The notes: generated from the letters alone by a model not told the origin. A DNA stretch of 60,317 nt from an uncultured Pelagibacteraceae bacterium (GCA_902613755.1 CACMIH010000008.1:24001-84317); one strand, 5' to 3'. Counted from the first letter of the stretch, positions 26,250 to 35,730 are shown. A program made the numbers and translations.

Positions 26250-27569
26250 ATGACTAATGAATTAAAAATAAAAAATAAAATAATTCCATTTAATAAAAAA
26301 ATTGAAGTCAGTGGTGACAAAAGTTTAAGTATTCGTTGGATTTTATTTTCCTCTATATCAAACAAAAAATGCTTTGCTAAAAATTTGTTAATTTCTGAGG
26401 ACGTTTTAGCAACAATTAATGCTATAAAAAAACTTGGAATAAAAGTTCATCGTAAAGATTCGACCTGTACAATTTATGGAAAAGGAATAGATGGGTATAC
26501 ATATAAAAAAAACTTGGTTATAAATGCAAAAAATTCAGGAACACTTGCAAGATTATTACCCGGATTGTTAATAGATACGCCTTACCCTATCAAAATTATA
26601 GGAGATAATAGCCTATCAAAAAGAGACTTCAAAAGAATTGCTGAACCATTGAGTAAATTTGGTGCAAAATTTAAACTTAAGAATAATAAAGGCTTACCTT
26701 TAATAATAAATGGTACTAAAAATTTAAAGCCTATTAAATATTTTGAAAAGAGAGGTTCGGCTCAATGCAAAAGTTCAGTCATATTTGGAGGACTTAAAAC
26801 TAAAGGAACAACAACAATAATAGCAAAAAAATCAAGAGATCATACGGAGCTACTATGTAAATATCTTAGACTACCAATCAAAATAATTAAAAAAAAAAAA
26901 TATGACATAATTAATATAAGTAAGATAAATAAAATTAAAAATTTAAATTATAAAATTCCATCAGATATAAGTTCAAGTGCTTTTTTTATTGTTCTTGCTG
27001 TTCTTTCAAGTAATTCAAAATTACTGATTAGAAATGTAAATATTAATCCTTCAAGAATTGGGATAGTAAAAATTTTAAGAAAAATGAATATTAAAATTAA
27101 TTTCAAAAATACTAAAGCTTATAAAGGTGAGAAAAATGCTGATATTGAAATTAAAAGTCCAAAAAAAATTAAAGCAATTAATTGTCCTTCAAGTTTAAAT
27201 AGCGGTGCTATAGATGAATTTTTAGTAATTTTTTTAGTTGCTGCTAAAGCAAAAGGTGTTTCTTATTTTAAAAATTTAAGTGAATTAAATGAAAAAGAAA
27301 GTCCTAGACTTAAGTGGGGTGCGTATATTTTAAATCAAATGGGAATAAAAACAATTTTAAAAAAAGATTCTATTAAAATTTTTGGAAATCCAAAATTAAA
27401 AATTAGAAAAAAAATTGTGATTAAAAATTTTTTGAAAGATCACAGAGTATTTATGGCAAGCGTTATTGCGGCATATTCTTTTGGTGGTGAATGGAAAATA
27501 AATGATAAAGACTCGATAAAAACTTCTTTTCCAAACTTTTTAAAAATAATAAATAAATTCATTAAATGA
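26250..27569 (+). CDS. aroA: 3-phosphoshikimate 1-carboxyvinyltransferase (EPSP synthase)
   Basis: 439 residues. Joins PEP and shikimate-3-phosphate in the shikimate pathway. Visible: SGDKSLSIRW (about 21-30), KNSGTLARLLPG (about 90-101), SAQCKSSVIFGGL (about 169-181), AIDEF (catalytic Asp, about 315) and DHRVFMASV. The protein is Lys/Ile/Asn-rich as expected for the base composition. The stop overlaps the cmk start (ATGA). aroK, a second shikimate pathway gene, is at the window end. Confidence 0.94.
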   Translation: MTNELKIKNKIIPFNKKIEVSGDKSLSIRWILFSSISNKKCFAKNLLISEDVLATINAIKKLGIKVHRKDSTCTIYGKGIDGYTYKKNLVINAKNSGTLARLLPGLLIDTPYPIKIIGDNSLSKRDFKRIAEPLSKFGAKFKLKNNKGLPLIINGTKNLKPIKYFEKRGSAQCKSSVIFGGLKTKGTTTIIAKKSRDHTELLCKYLRLPIKIIKKKKYDIINISKINKIKNLNYKIPSDISSSAFFIVLAVLSSNSKLLIRNVNINPSRIGIVKILRKMNIKINFKNTKAYKGEKNADIEIKSPKKIKAINCPSSLNSGAIDEFLVIFLVAAKAKGVSYFKNLSELNEKESPRLKWGAYILNQMGIKTILKKDSIKIFGNPKLKIRKKIVIKNFLKDHRVFMASVIAAYSFGGEWKINDKDSIKTSFPNFLKIINKFIK

Positions 27570-28234
27570 AGAGAAAAAAGAAAATTTTAAAAATTGCCAT
27601 AGACTCGCCTGCTGCTGCAGGTGCTGGAACTTTAGCTAAAGCAATAGCTAAGCACTATAATTTATTTTACTTAGATACGGGAAAAATATATCGTTTAATA
27701 GCCCTATATAAATTAAATTTTCCTAAAAAATTTAATATAAAATTTTTAAAAAAAAAAATTAGAAATTTAAAAAAAAAAAATTTAGAAGATAAAATTTTAC
27801 TGTCAGATGAAATTGGTATTGAGGCATCGAAAATTGCCAAAAATAAAAATATCAGAAAATTAATTTATTTGTTTCAAGCTAATTGTGCTTATAAACCTCC
27901 GAAAAAATATGATGGATCATGTCTTGATGGTAGGGATATAACATATAAAATTATTCCTGATGCAGACTTTAAATTCTTTATTACAGCTAATGTAAGAGTT
28001 AGGGCTATGAGAAGATTTAAAGAATTAAAAGGCCATAAAAAAGCAATTACATTCAATGAAGTGCTAAAAAGTATTAAAAAACGTGATAAAAGTGACTATT
28101 CTAGAAAAATTTCACCTCTAAAGAAAACAAAAGATTCTATGTTGATTAACACCACAAAGTTATCTAAAAGAGCGTGTTTTTTAAAAATAAAAAAAATTAT
28201 AGACAAAAAATTAAAAAATAATGGAAATATATAA
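27566..28234 (+). CDS. cmk: Cytidylate kinase family protein with altered P-loop
   Basis: 222 residues. The position (aroA-cmk-rpsA) and the rest of the fold identify cytidylate kinase: DTGKIYRL (about 36-43), DGRDITYKIIPDADFKFFITA and DKSDYSRKISPLKKTKDSM. The P-loop, normally GPAASGKGT, reads SPAAAGAGT at 14-22: the first Gly is Ser, the Ser is Ala, and the phosphate-binding Lys is Ala20. Translation of the DNA (gcaggtgctggaact) confirms this. Activity may be altered, or another lysine may substitute. It overlaps aroA by 4 and rpsA by 14 bases. Confidence 0.88.
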   Translation: MKRKKKILKIAIDSPAAAGAGTLAKAIAKHYNLFYLDTGKIYRLIALYKLNFPKKFNIKFLKKKIRNLKKKNLEDKILLSDEIGIEASKIAKNKNIRKLIYLFQANCAYKPPKKYDGSCLDGRDITYKIIPDADFKFFITANVRVRAMRRFKELKGHKKAITFNEVLKSIKKRDKSDYSRKISPLKKTKDSMLINTTKLSKRACFLKIKKIIDKKLKNNGNI

Positions 28235-29945
28235 AAGTTTATCAAACCCAGCGTCAAAAGAATTCGAAAAGTTACTTAACAGTCAACTCTCAAAAATCCA
28301 AATAGAAGAAGGCAAGATAATTGAAGGAAAAATTAATAAAATTACAGAAAAATTTGTTTTTCTTTTTGTAGAGGGATTAAAATCTGAGCCAGTTCTTGAT
28401 ATAAACGAACTTAAAAGTATGGGTTTATCAGAAAAAATTAAGATAGGTGAAAAAATTTCAGTACTGCTAGAAAAAATTGAAGATAAAAATGGTGAGGTTT
28501 TAGTATCAGCCAGTAAAGCACAAAAAATTAAGGGTTGGGATAAGTTAGTTGAAGCTTATGAAAAAAATGAACCTATAATGGGTAAAATTACTTCTAAATG
28601 CAAGGGTGGATGCATTGTAGAACATATTGATACGGGTTCACTAATGTTTTTACCTGGATCTCAAATTAGTGACAAGCCACTTAAAGATATAAGCCATCTA
28701 ATGAATGAGCCACAAAAATTTGCTTTAATCAAGTTGGATAAAGTTAGAGGAAATGCGTGTGTTTCAAGAAGAGAGATAATCTCATCCTTTAAAAAGGAAG
28801 ATAAAGCTAAAATAATAGAAAAATTTAAAGTTGGAGATATTATTAAAGGTGCTGAAGTAAAAGGATATAGTTCTTTTGGGTGTTTCTTTAATGTAAATGG
28901 TGAATTAGATGTATTAGTTCACCTTCAAGAAATTTCTTACTCAAGAGTTAATCACCCTGACGAGGTTTTTAATATTGGTGAGAAGCATGATTTAAAAGTA
29001 ATAAGTGTTGATAAAGATAAATTGCAAGTTGGATGTTCAGTGAAACAACTTTCTCCAGATCCCTTTGAGCATATAGAAAATTATGAACTTAATAAGATTT
29101 ATAAGGTCAAAGTTGTGAAGTTAATGGACTTTGGGGCATTTTGTGAACTAGAACCTGGTTTAACAACTTTGCTCCACTCTAGTGAACTTAGCTGGACTAA
29201 AAAAAATGTGTCTGCAAAAAAAATGTTCAAAATTGGGGATGAAATAGATTGTGTTATAACTGAAATCGATAAAGATAAAAGACGAGTTGCAATATCTCAT
29301 AGATTAACAAAAGAAAATCCCTTTGAAAGTTTTGAAAAAAATTATCCAGTTGATAGCATAGTTGAAGGAGAGGTTGTAAACAAAAATGAATATTCGTTAT
29401 TTGTAAAAATTGAAAATTTAGATATAGATGCTTTTTTGCATTGTAATGACTTAACATATTTAAATAATGGTGAGGAAGAATTAGCTAAATATAAAAAAGG
29501 CGATAAAATTAAGGTCAAAGTTTTAGAAGTCAAATCTTCTGAGCAAAAAATTAGAGTTGGGTTAAGACAAACGCAACCTGATCCTTTTGATTGGTTTAAT
29601 GATAAATCTAAAAATCAAACTATTACAGTAAAAGTTGTTTCAACAGACAACAAAGGTTTGGTTGTTAGACCCGAAGGTTGTGAGATGGATTTCCAAATTA
29701 AAAAATCTGCAATTGCGATTAACTCTGCTGATGCAAGACCAAGTAGATGGACAGGTGGAGAAAAATTGGACTGTGCAATAGCAGAACTAGATTTAAATAA
29801 AAGAAAAGTAACATTGAGTATTAGATTATTAGAAGAAATTGAGAAAAAAGAAGCATTAGAAAAATATGGATCTGAGGGGTCTGGTAAAAACCTTCCTTTC
29901 TCATCTTTATCTGATGATCTCAAGAAAAAAGAAGAAGAAAAATAA
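28221..29945 (+). CDS. rpsA: 30S ribosomal protein S1
   Basis: 574 residues with six S1 RNA-binding repeats, beginning near residues 30, 116, 201, 286, 373 and 460 (for example VGDIIKGAEVKGYSSFGCFF and KVKVVKLMDFGAFCELEPG). S1 brings mRNA to the 30S subunit and matters especially where Shine-Dalgarno sequences are weak. The N-terminal start overlaps cmk. The C-terminal tail is Lys/Glu-rich. ihfB follows, as in most proteobacteria. Confidence 0.96.
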   Translation: MEIYKSLSNPASKEFEKLLNSQLSKIQIEEGKIIEGKINKITEKFVFLFVEGLKSEPVLDINELKSMGLSEKIKIGEKISVLLEKIEDKNGEVLVSASKAQKIKGWDKLVEAYEKNEPIMGKITSKCKGGCIVEHIDTGSLMFLPGSQISDKPLKDISHLMNEPQKFALIKLDKVRGNACVSRREIISSFKKEDKAKIIEKFKVGDIIKGAEVKGYSSFGCFFNVNGELDVLVHLQEISYSRVNHPDEVFNIGEKHDLKVISVDKDKLQVGCSVKQLSPDPFEHIENYELNKIYKVKVVKLMDFGAFCELEPGLTTLLHSSELSWTKKNVSAKKMFKIGDEIDCVITEIDKDKRRVAISHRLTKENPFESFEKNYPVDSIVEGEVVNKNEYSLFVKIENLDIDAFLHCNDLTYLNNGEEELAKYKKGDKIKVKVLEVKSSEQKIRVGLRQTQPDPFDWFNDKSKNQTITVKVVSTDNKGLVVRPEGCEMDFQIKKSAIAINSADARPSRWTGGEKLDCAIAELDLNKRKVTLSIRLLEEIEKKEALEKYGSEGSGKNLPFSSLSDDLKKKEEEK

Positions 29946-29964
29946 TAATTGAAGAAGATTTAAA

Positions 29965-30258
29965 TTGGCGATTGTAAAATCAAAGCTTTTAAAACAACTA
30001 TCAAGCAACTACCCAAATTTTCTAAAAAAAGATCTTGAAAAATTTACAGATATTATTTTAAATGAAATTAAAAGAGCTCTAAAAAGAGGTGATAGAGTAG
30101 AATTACGAGGTTTCGGTATTTTTTCTACGAATATTCAAAAAGCTAGAATTTCTAGAAATCCAAAAACTGGCGAAAAAGTTAATACTCCAGAAAAAAAAAC
30201 AATTCACTTTAAAATGTCTAAAGACTTGTTTAAAAAATTAAATAATAATGAAGAATAG
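29965..30258 (+). CDS. ihfB: Integration host factor beta subunit
   Basis: 97 residues, a DNABII protein. The DNA-intercalating arm segment (ISRNPKTGEKVNTPEKK, about 63-79) and VELRGFGIFS (about 48-57) are typical. The start is TTG 29965, giving MAIVKSKLL; no in-frame ATG lies near it, and a GAAGAAG stretch sits upstream as a possible ribosome-binding site. Location behind rpsA supports IhfB rather than HU. Its end overlaps pyrF by 11 bases. Confidence 0.88.
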   Translation: MAIVKSKLLKQLSSNYPNFLKKDLEKFTDIILNEIKRALKRGDRVELRGFGIFSTNIQKARISRNPKTGEKVNTPEKKTIHFKMSKDLFKKLNNNEE

Positions 30259-30940
30259 AACTATATTTGTAGCTTGCGATACATCAAATATAGAAAACAT
30301 TCGAAAAATAATTTCTCAAACAAGGTCATCTAAACTTGAAATCATCCCAAAATTTGGTCTCCAATTTTTTTACTCTAAAAAAGGAAGAAAATTCTTAGAA
30401 AAAATCAAAAACGACTTTTGGTTAGACTTAAAAATAAATGATATTCCACAAACTGCTATATCGGCATTAGAAAGCTTGAAGGATTTAAGAAAATGTAAAT
30501 ATATTACTGTACATGCCAATGGAGGATTGGAAATGCTAAAAGCAGTAAAAAAAAAAGCAAATAAAATAAATAAAAATTTAAAAGTATTGGGTGTTACAGT
30601 TTTAACAAGTCTTAATAATCGATCTTTAAAACAAATAGGTTATACAAAAAAAGTTAAACAATTGGTTTTAAAACAAGCTGATCTTTTAAAAAAATCTAAT
30701 TGTGATGGAATAATTTGCTCTGCTCAAGAAGCCGCTATGATCAGAGAAAAATATAAAAATTTAATAATTATAACGCCAGGCATAAGATTACCTGGAGACA
30801 GATCTAATGATCAAATAAGAGTAATGACTCCCAAAAATGCTTTTGAAAATAAAGTGTCTGGAATTGTTATAGGAAGATCTTTAACAAAAGGTAATTTAAA
30901 AAAAAATTTTAAAAGACTTTTAGATCATTTAAATAAATGA
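30248..30940 (+). CDS. pyrF: Orotidine 5'-phosphate decarboxylase
   Basis: 230 residues. Makes UMP from OMP. The catalytic Lys/Asp network is visible in FWLDLKINDIPQT (about 57-69). The phosphate-binding end (ITPGIRLPGDRSNDQIRVMTP and GIVIGRSLTK) is complete. It is coupled to ihfB upstream and to trpF downstream by an ATGA overlap, one of several pyrimidine/tryptophan couplings common in alphaproteobacteria. Confidence 0.94.
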   Translation: MKNRTIFVACDTSNIENIRKIISQTRSSKLEIIPKFGLQFFYSKKGRKFLEKIKNDFWLDLKINDIPQTAISALESLKDLRKCKYITVHANGGLEMLKAVKKKANKINKNLKVLGVTVLTSLNNRSLKQIGYTKKVKQLVLKQADLLKKSNCDGIICSAQEAAMIREKYKNLIIITPGIRLPGDRSNDQIRVMTPKNAFENKVSGIVIGRSLTKGNLKKNFKRLLDHLNK

Positions 30941-31566
30941 TCAAAGGTAGTAAAATTTGTGGGATAAAAGATTCTGACACTTTAAATTTTATTATAAATC
31001 ATCCATATCCTCCTAAATTTATTGGTTTTATTTGCAACTACACAAAGAGTACAAGATATGTTGAGATAAATGATTTAAAAAAGTTATTAAATACTAAAAA
31101 AAATCAAAGTGAATTTGTTGCTGTTTTGGTTAAACCAAACAATCAAATTTTAGAGGAAATTAAAAATTTACCTTTTGATTATTATCAGTTGTATGATTGT
31201 ACTCCAGATCAAACTCAAATTATTAAAAAAAAATATAAAAAAAAGATTATTACAGGATTAACAATAAAAGATAAATCTGATGTTGATAAATACAAATCAT
31301 TTTCTGATATGACAGATATTTATTTATTTGACAGTATAGGGTATGAAAAAAGTCAGGGATTTGATCATAATCTAATTAAAGACATCAAGTTCAACAAAGA
31401 GCTAATGTTAGCTGGCAATATAAAATTTAATGATAATCTAAAAAATTACGAAAAAATTGCTGATTTTATAGATTTATCTGGTGGCTTGGAAACTTCTGGA
31501 TTAAAAGATACATCCAAAATAGATTTTTTTTTAAACAACTTAAATAAATTGAAAAATGAAACTTAA
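30937..31566 (+). CDS. trpF: Phosphoribosylanthranilate isomerase
   Basis: 209 residues. Catalyses the Amadori rearrangement in tryptophan synthesis. Catalytic Cys is in SKICGI (5-10) and catalytic Asp in YLFDS (about 130). The C-terminal phosphate loop (LAGNIKF, IDLSGGLETSG) is intact. The protein is more divergent than its neighbours but retains these residues. It overlaps trpB by 11 bases in the trpF-trpB-trpA order. Confidence 0.9.
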   Translation: MIKGSKICGIKDSDTLNFIINHPYPPKFIGFICNYTKSTRYVEINDLKKLLNTKKNQSEFVAVLVKPNNQILEEIKNLPFDYYQLYDCTPDQTQIIKKKYKKKIITGLTIKDKSDVDKYKSFSDMTDIYLFDSIGYEKSQGFDHNLIKDIKFNKELMLAGNIKFNDNLKNYEKIADFIDLSGGLETSGLKDTSKIDFFLNNLNKLKNET

Positions 31567-32785
31567 AAAAAAAATTCCTCTAATTGACCAGCATGATCAT
31601 AACGGTTTTTGGGGTGGTAGGTTTGGAGGAAGTTTTATTCCTGAAACTTTAAAAAAACCTGTAGAGGATCTGACACGGGAATTTTCAAAATTAAGAAATA
31701 ATAAAAAATTTCTAAAAAAGAGAGATTATCACTTTAAGAATTATATAGGATCACCCACATCATTTGTAAAATTGGAAAATTTATCTAATCATTTGGGTGG
31801 TGCTCAAATATGGGCTAAAGTTGTATCAGAAGCTAATGGTGGTGCCCACAAAATATACAATGCAACTGTTCATGCCTTAATTTGTAAGGCTATGGGGAAA
31901 AAATATATAGTTGGTGACACTGGTGCTGGTTATGCGGGTAAAATGTTAAGTATGGCTGCAAAGAAATTTGGTCTCAAATGTAAAATTTTCATGGGTGTAA
32001 AAGATATCAAGAGACAAAAACCAAATTGTGACGCTATGAGAAAAAATGGTGCTGAAATAGTTCCTGTATATTCAGGTAGTCAAACCTTAGTCGATGCAGT
32101 CAGTGAGTGTATGAGATATTGGGTATCAAATTGTGACACTACACATATGTGTGTTGGAAGTACAGTTGGTCCAAATATATTTGTAAAAATTTGTGGATGG
32201 AGTACAGCACAAATTTCAAGAGAATTAAAAATACAAATTAAACAAGAATTTAAAAAAATTCCAAAAAAAATTAAATTAATTAATTGTGTGGGTGGTGGAA
32301 GTTCAGCATATGGTTTTTGGAGTGAATTTATAGATTTTAACAAATCACAAATAGAGTTAGTTGGTGTAGAGGCAGGAGGTCCAAAAAAATCAAAACTCCA
32401 TGCTGCTCCTTTAAGTAGAAATGCTAAAATTGGAATTTTACATGGTGCAGCTTCTTATGTTTGTCAAAATAGTGAAGGTCAAATTAATGACACTCAATCA
32501 ATTAGTGCTGGATTGGATTATCCAGGCGTAAGTCCAATACATTGTTTTTTAAAAGATACAAAACGAGCTAGATACACTTATGCAACTGATGAAGAGGCAT
32601 TAAAAGCACATGTCATGGTAACTAAATTAGAAAAACTTAATCCAAGTTTAGAACCTAGTCATGCATTCGCTGAGGCAATTAAAATCGCACCAAAATTAAG
32701 CAAAGACACAATCATAATCGTTAACTCTTGTGGTGATGCTAAAAAAGATAGAGATATATTAAGAGAAAGGTTGAGTAAAAATTAA
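31556..32785 (+). CDS. trpB: Tryptophan synthase beta chain, divergent active site
   Basis: 409 residues. PLP enzyme joining indole and serine. Lys99 (GGAHK) matches the PLP lysine 87 of Salmonella TrpB with a constant offset of 12. Several normally invariant residues differ: ETGAGQHG reads DTGAGYAG (catalytic Glu109 is Asp121), KREDL before the lysine is not conserved, and Lys167, which binds the alpha subunit, is Val179. GGGS for PLP phosphate is kept. Position between trpF and trpA supports the name. The stop overlaps the trpA start. Confidence 0.85.
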   Translation: MKLKKKIPLIDQHDHNGFWGGRFGGSFIPETLKKPVEDLTREFSKLRNNKKFLKKRDYHFKNYIGSPTSFVKLENLSNHLGGAQIWAKVVSEANGGAHKIYNATVHALICKAMGKKYIVGDTGAGYAGKMLSMAAKKFGLKCKIFMGVKDIKRQKPNCDAMRKNGAEIVPVYSGSQTLVDAVSECMRYWVSNCDTTHMCVGSTVGPNIFVKICGWSTAQISRELKIQIKQEFKKIPKKIKLINCVGGGSSAYGFWSEFIDFNKSQIELVGVEAGGPKKSKLHAAPLSRNAKIGILHGAASYVCQNSEGQINDTQSISAGLDYPGVSPIHCFLKDTKRARYTYATDEEALKAHVMVTKLEKLNPSLEPSHAFAEAIKIAPKLSKDTIIIVNSCGDAKKDRDILRERLSKN

Positions 32786-33585
32786 TGAATTCATTAATTA
32801 GCAAAGCTTTTTTAGCTGCAAAAGAAGAGGATAGACCAGCTTTACTCACATATACTGTTGCTGGAGATAATACTAAAAAAAAATCTTTAGAAATATTAAA
32901 ATCAATTTCAAATTACGCAGATATTTGTGAGTTAGGTTTTCCACATAACACTCCTATAGCTGATGGAGGACAAATACAAACAAGTGCTTACCGGGCAATT
33001 AAAAATGGTTTTAAAATTAATGATGTGTTTTCAATTGCAAAAAATTTTAAAAAAATCAAAAAAAATAAACCAATTATACTGATGGGCTACTACAACATGA
33101 TCTATCAATTTAGTGAAAATAAATTTTTAGAAAAATGCAAAAAATCAAAAGTTGATGGTTTAATAATTGTTGATTTACCTTATCCCGAAAATAAAAATTT
33201 TGCTTCAAAATGTAAAAAAAAGGGAATTAATTTTATTCAATTGGTTTCACCAACTACTTCCCAGAAAAGATTAAAAAGTATCATAAAAGATTCACACGAC
33301 ATGATTTATTATATAAGTATGTTATCCACAACAGGTGGAAAGCTTAAAGTATCCCCAAAGAAAATATTAGATAGATACAATAAAATAAAAAAACAAAATA
33401 AATCAAAAAATGTAGTTATTGGTTTTGGAATTACAGAAAAAACCATCCAATCTCTTAGAAAAGCTGATGGTTTGGTAGTTGGAAGCGCAATTTGTAAAGA
33501 AATCTCCAAATCAATTGAAAAGAGACAAAATACGGTCACAAATGTTACTAATATCGTTAAAAAATTAAAAAATAAAATTCTATGA
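32785..33585 (+). CDS. trpA: Tryptophan synthase alpha chain, divergent interface
   Basis: 266 residues. Cleaves indole-glycerol phosphate and hands indole to TrpB. Catalytic Glu49 and Asp60 are present at exactly the Salmonella positions, as is Thr183-Gly184 of loop 6. Loop 2, normally PFSDP, reads PHNTP, so Asp56 (partner of TrpB Lys167) is Thr; loop 6 GVTG reads STTG and GDP near 27 reads GDN. The phosphate-binding segments GFGI and GSAI are kept. It overlaps accD by 4 bases. Confidence 0.88.
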   Translation: MNSLISKAFLAAKEEDRPALLTYTVAGDNTKKKSLEILKSISNYADICELGFPHNTPIADGGQIQTSAYRAIKNGFKINDVFSIAKNFKKIKKNKPIILMGYYNMIYQFSENKFLEKCKKSKVDGLIIVDLPYPENKNFASKCKKKGINFIQLVSPTTSQKRLKSIIKDSHDMIYYISMLSTTGGKLKVSPKKILDRYNKIKKQNKSKNVVIGFGITEKTIQSLRKADGLVVGSAICKEISKSIEKRQNTVTNVTNIVKKLKNKIL

Positions 33586-34511
33586 ACTGGATAACTAAAA
33601 TTATTAAAGCAGGTGAAAAAATTAAAACTGCTATACGTGAAAGAGCTTCAAAAGAAGAAATTGCAAAAAGTGACTGGACATCGTGTTGTAAGGGTCCAAT
33701 TTTAAAAAAAGATTTAGAGGAAAACTTGTGGGTTTGTCCAGATTGTAAGCGTCATCATAGAATAAAACCACATCAAAGGTTTGATATATTGTTTGGAAAA
33801 AACAATTACGAGATTTTCAAAACTCCTATACCGAAAGACGACCCACTAAATTGGACAGATTCTAAACCCTACAAAGAAAGATTAAAAAGTGCTCGGAAAA
33901 AAACAGGGTTAGAATGTGGAATGATGGTTGCTTCTGGAACTATAAATAACATTAAAATTACCGCTGTAGCTTCTGATTTTGATTTTTTAGGAGCTTCAAT
34001 GGCAGCTGCAGAGGGTGAAGCTTTTTTATATGGTATACAGCATGCAATAGAAAATCGAACACCTTTTTTATGCATTAGTGCTGGTGGGGGTATGAGAATG
34101 ATGGAAAGTTTAATATCATTATCTCAAATGACAAGAACAACACTTGCAATTAATGAATTAAAAAAAAGTGGACTTCCGTATTTAGTTTGTATCACTGATC
34201 CAACAGCTGGCGGTATAACTGCATCCTACGCGATGTTAGGTGATATTCACATTGCAGAACCAGGCGCTTTAATTGCATTTGCAGGTGCAAGAGTAATTCA
34301 AGGAACTGTTAAAGAAGAACTTCCTGAAGGTTTTCAAAAAAGTGAATATGTTGAAAAAACTGGTTTTGTCGATTTAATTGTTGAGCGTAAAGATCTTACA
34401 TCTAAAATTGGAACTTTATTATCAATATTGTTAAAGAAGAATTCTGATATAAGTGCTGAACAAAATGAAACTTCAGAAGATTCTCAGCAACTTTCAAAAG
34501 TTGCATCCTAA
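33582..34511 (+). CDS. accD: Acetyl-CoA carboxylase carboxyltransferase beta subunit
   Basis: 309 residues. Partner of AccA. The N-terminal zinc ribbon region has Cys35, Cys36, Cys52 and Cys55, a compressed form of the usual CxxC...CxxC; alphaproteobacterial AccD often lacks the zinc cysteines altogether. The crotonase core is standard (ISAGGGMRMMESLISLSQM and DPTAGGITASYAMLGD). trpA-accD-folC order is typical of alphaproteobacteria. It overlaps folC by 47 bases. Confidence 0.95.
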   Translation: MNWITKIIKAGEKIKTAIRERASKEEIAKSDWTSCCKGPILKKDLEENLWVCPDCKRHHRIKPHQRFDILFGKNNYEIFKTPIPKDDPLNWTDSKPYKERLKSARKKTGLECGMMVASGTINNIKITAVASDFDFLGASMAAAEGEAFLYGIQHAIENRTPFLCISAGGGMRMMESLISLSQMTRTTLAINELKKSGLPYLVCITDPTAGGITASYAMLGDIHIAEPGALIAFAGARVIQGTVKEELPEGFQKSEYVEKTGFVDLIVERKDLTSKIGTLLSILLKKNSDISAEQNETSEDSQQLSKVAS

Positions 34512-35730
34512 AGAAATAGACCTATCACTTGATAGAATTAAAAATCTTTGTGAAAAACTAGAAAATCCACAAAACAAAATTAAAGCAATATCAATTGTAG
34601 GAACTAATGGTAAAAATTCAACAATTCAAGCTGCTTATTCAATTCTTAAAGAAGCAAGCTTCGAATGTAATGTTTACACAAGTCCGCATATTCAGAAGAT
34701 CAATGAAAGGTTTGTTTTCAGCAACCAAGAATTAAATGATGATGAGTTAGCTGATTTATTAGAAGAAGTTGAAAAAATTAATAATAATCAACCAATGACA
34801 GTTTTTGAGATGTTATCAGCTTGCTTTTTTTATAAAGCAGCACAATATCCAGGTAACATTAACTTAATAGAAAGCGGCTTATTTCATCGTTTTGATGCTG
34901 TCAATATTCTAGAAACTAACCTGGCAAGTATTGTTACATCTATAAGCGAAGATCATCTAGATTGGCTTCCAAAAGATAAACAAACAATCGAACAAATTGT
35001 ATTTGAAAAAACATCTGCACTTTTAAATTCAAACATTATTGTAGCCAAACAAAGTACTAAAGAAACGATGGATTGTATTAAAAAAACTATCTCTCAAAAT
35101 AAATCTAATAAAATATTTTTTAATGATGATTTTAGTTATTCAGTTAATGAAAATGATTTCTTCTACTATGAAGACAAATTTGGTGGATTAAAACTTCCTA
35201 TGCCTAATGTGCTTGGTCAATATCAATTAGAAAATATATCTACCGCAATAGCAACTCTTAGAACTTTAGATCTTCAAATTAAGGATGAACACATAAAAAA
35301 AGGTATTAAAAATATATCTAGCCTAGCTAGACTTCAGGAAATTAAATCTGGTAAATTAAAAGAGTTAGTTAAAAATAATAGATTTATAGTAGATGGAAGC
35401 CACAACGAAGGTGGAGCTAAGGCATTAAATGAATATCTTCAAACCTTGGATTGCAACAAACATGTTATAATTGGAATGATGGCAAATAAAGAACATGAAA
35501 AATATATCAGTTACTTTAAAGATATTTCTTCCATCACTACTATAGATTTAAAAACTCAGCCTAACTCTATTAGTGGAAAAAATTTAAAAGAAAAATTTAA
35601 AAGTATGGCCAATGTTCAATATCAACCAGATATCAAGCAAGCGATTAAATCAATTGATTTAAAAGAAGGTGATCTTTTATTAATTACAGGATCTTTGTAT
35701 GGGGCTGCTGAAGTATTAAGTTTAAATTAA
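34465..35730 (+). CDS. folC: Folylpolyglutamate synthase / dihydrofolate synthase
   Basis: 421 residues from ATG 34465; a GTG at 34453 is possible. Adds glutamate to folates. A Mur-ligase-type ATP loop GTNGKNST (usually GTNGKGST) is near residues 46-53, followed by TSPHIQKINERF and the C-terminal VDGSHNEGGAKAL segment. The catalytic lysine is retained. Its start lies inside accD in another frame, a sign of extreme compaction. It converges on trxA with a 4-base overlap. Confidence 0.92.
   Translation: MKLQKILSNFQKLHPKEIDLSLDRIKNLCEKLENPQNKIKAISIVGTNGKNSTIQAAYSILKEASFECNVYTSPHIQKINERFVFSNQELNDDELADLLEEVEKINNNQPMTVFEMLSACFFYKAAQYPGNINLIESGLFHRFDAVNILETNLASIVTSISEDHLDWLPKDKQTIEQIVFEKTSALLNSNIIVAKQSTKETMDCIKKTISQNKSNKIFFNDDFSYSVNENDFFYYEDKFGGLKLPMPNVLGQYQLENISTAIATLRTLDLQIKDEHIKKGIKNISSLARLQEIKSGKLKELVKNNRFIVDGSHNEGGAKALNEYLQTLDCNKHVIIGMMANKEHEKYISYFKDISSITTIDLKTQPNSISGKNLKEKFKSMANVQYQPDIKQAIKSIDLKEGDLLLITGSLYGAAEVLSLN

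Noticed and set aside
27740..27790. Poly-A stretches in cmk and aroA as possible phase-variation tracts
   Set aside because: Long A-runs are frequent throughout this genome in Lys-rich proteins and the frames stay open; no sign of switching.
33582..34511. Defective zinc ribbon in AccD
   Set aside because: The cysteine pattern is compressed, but alphaproteobacterial AccD proteins often vary or lack this ribbon, so it is not evidence of decay.
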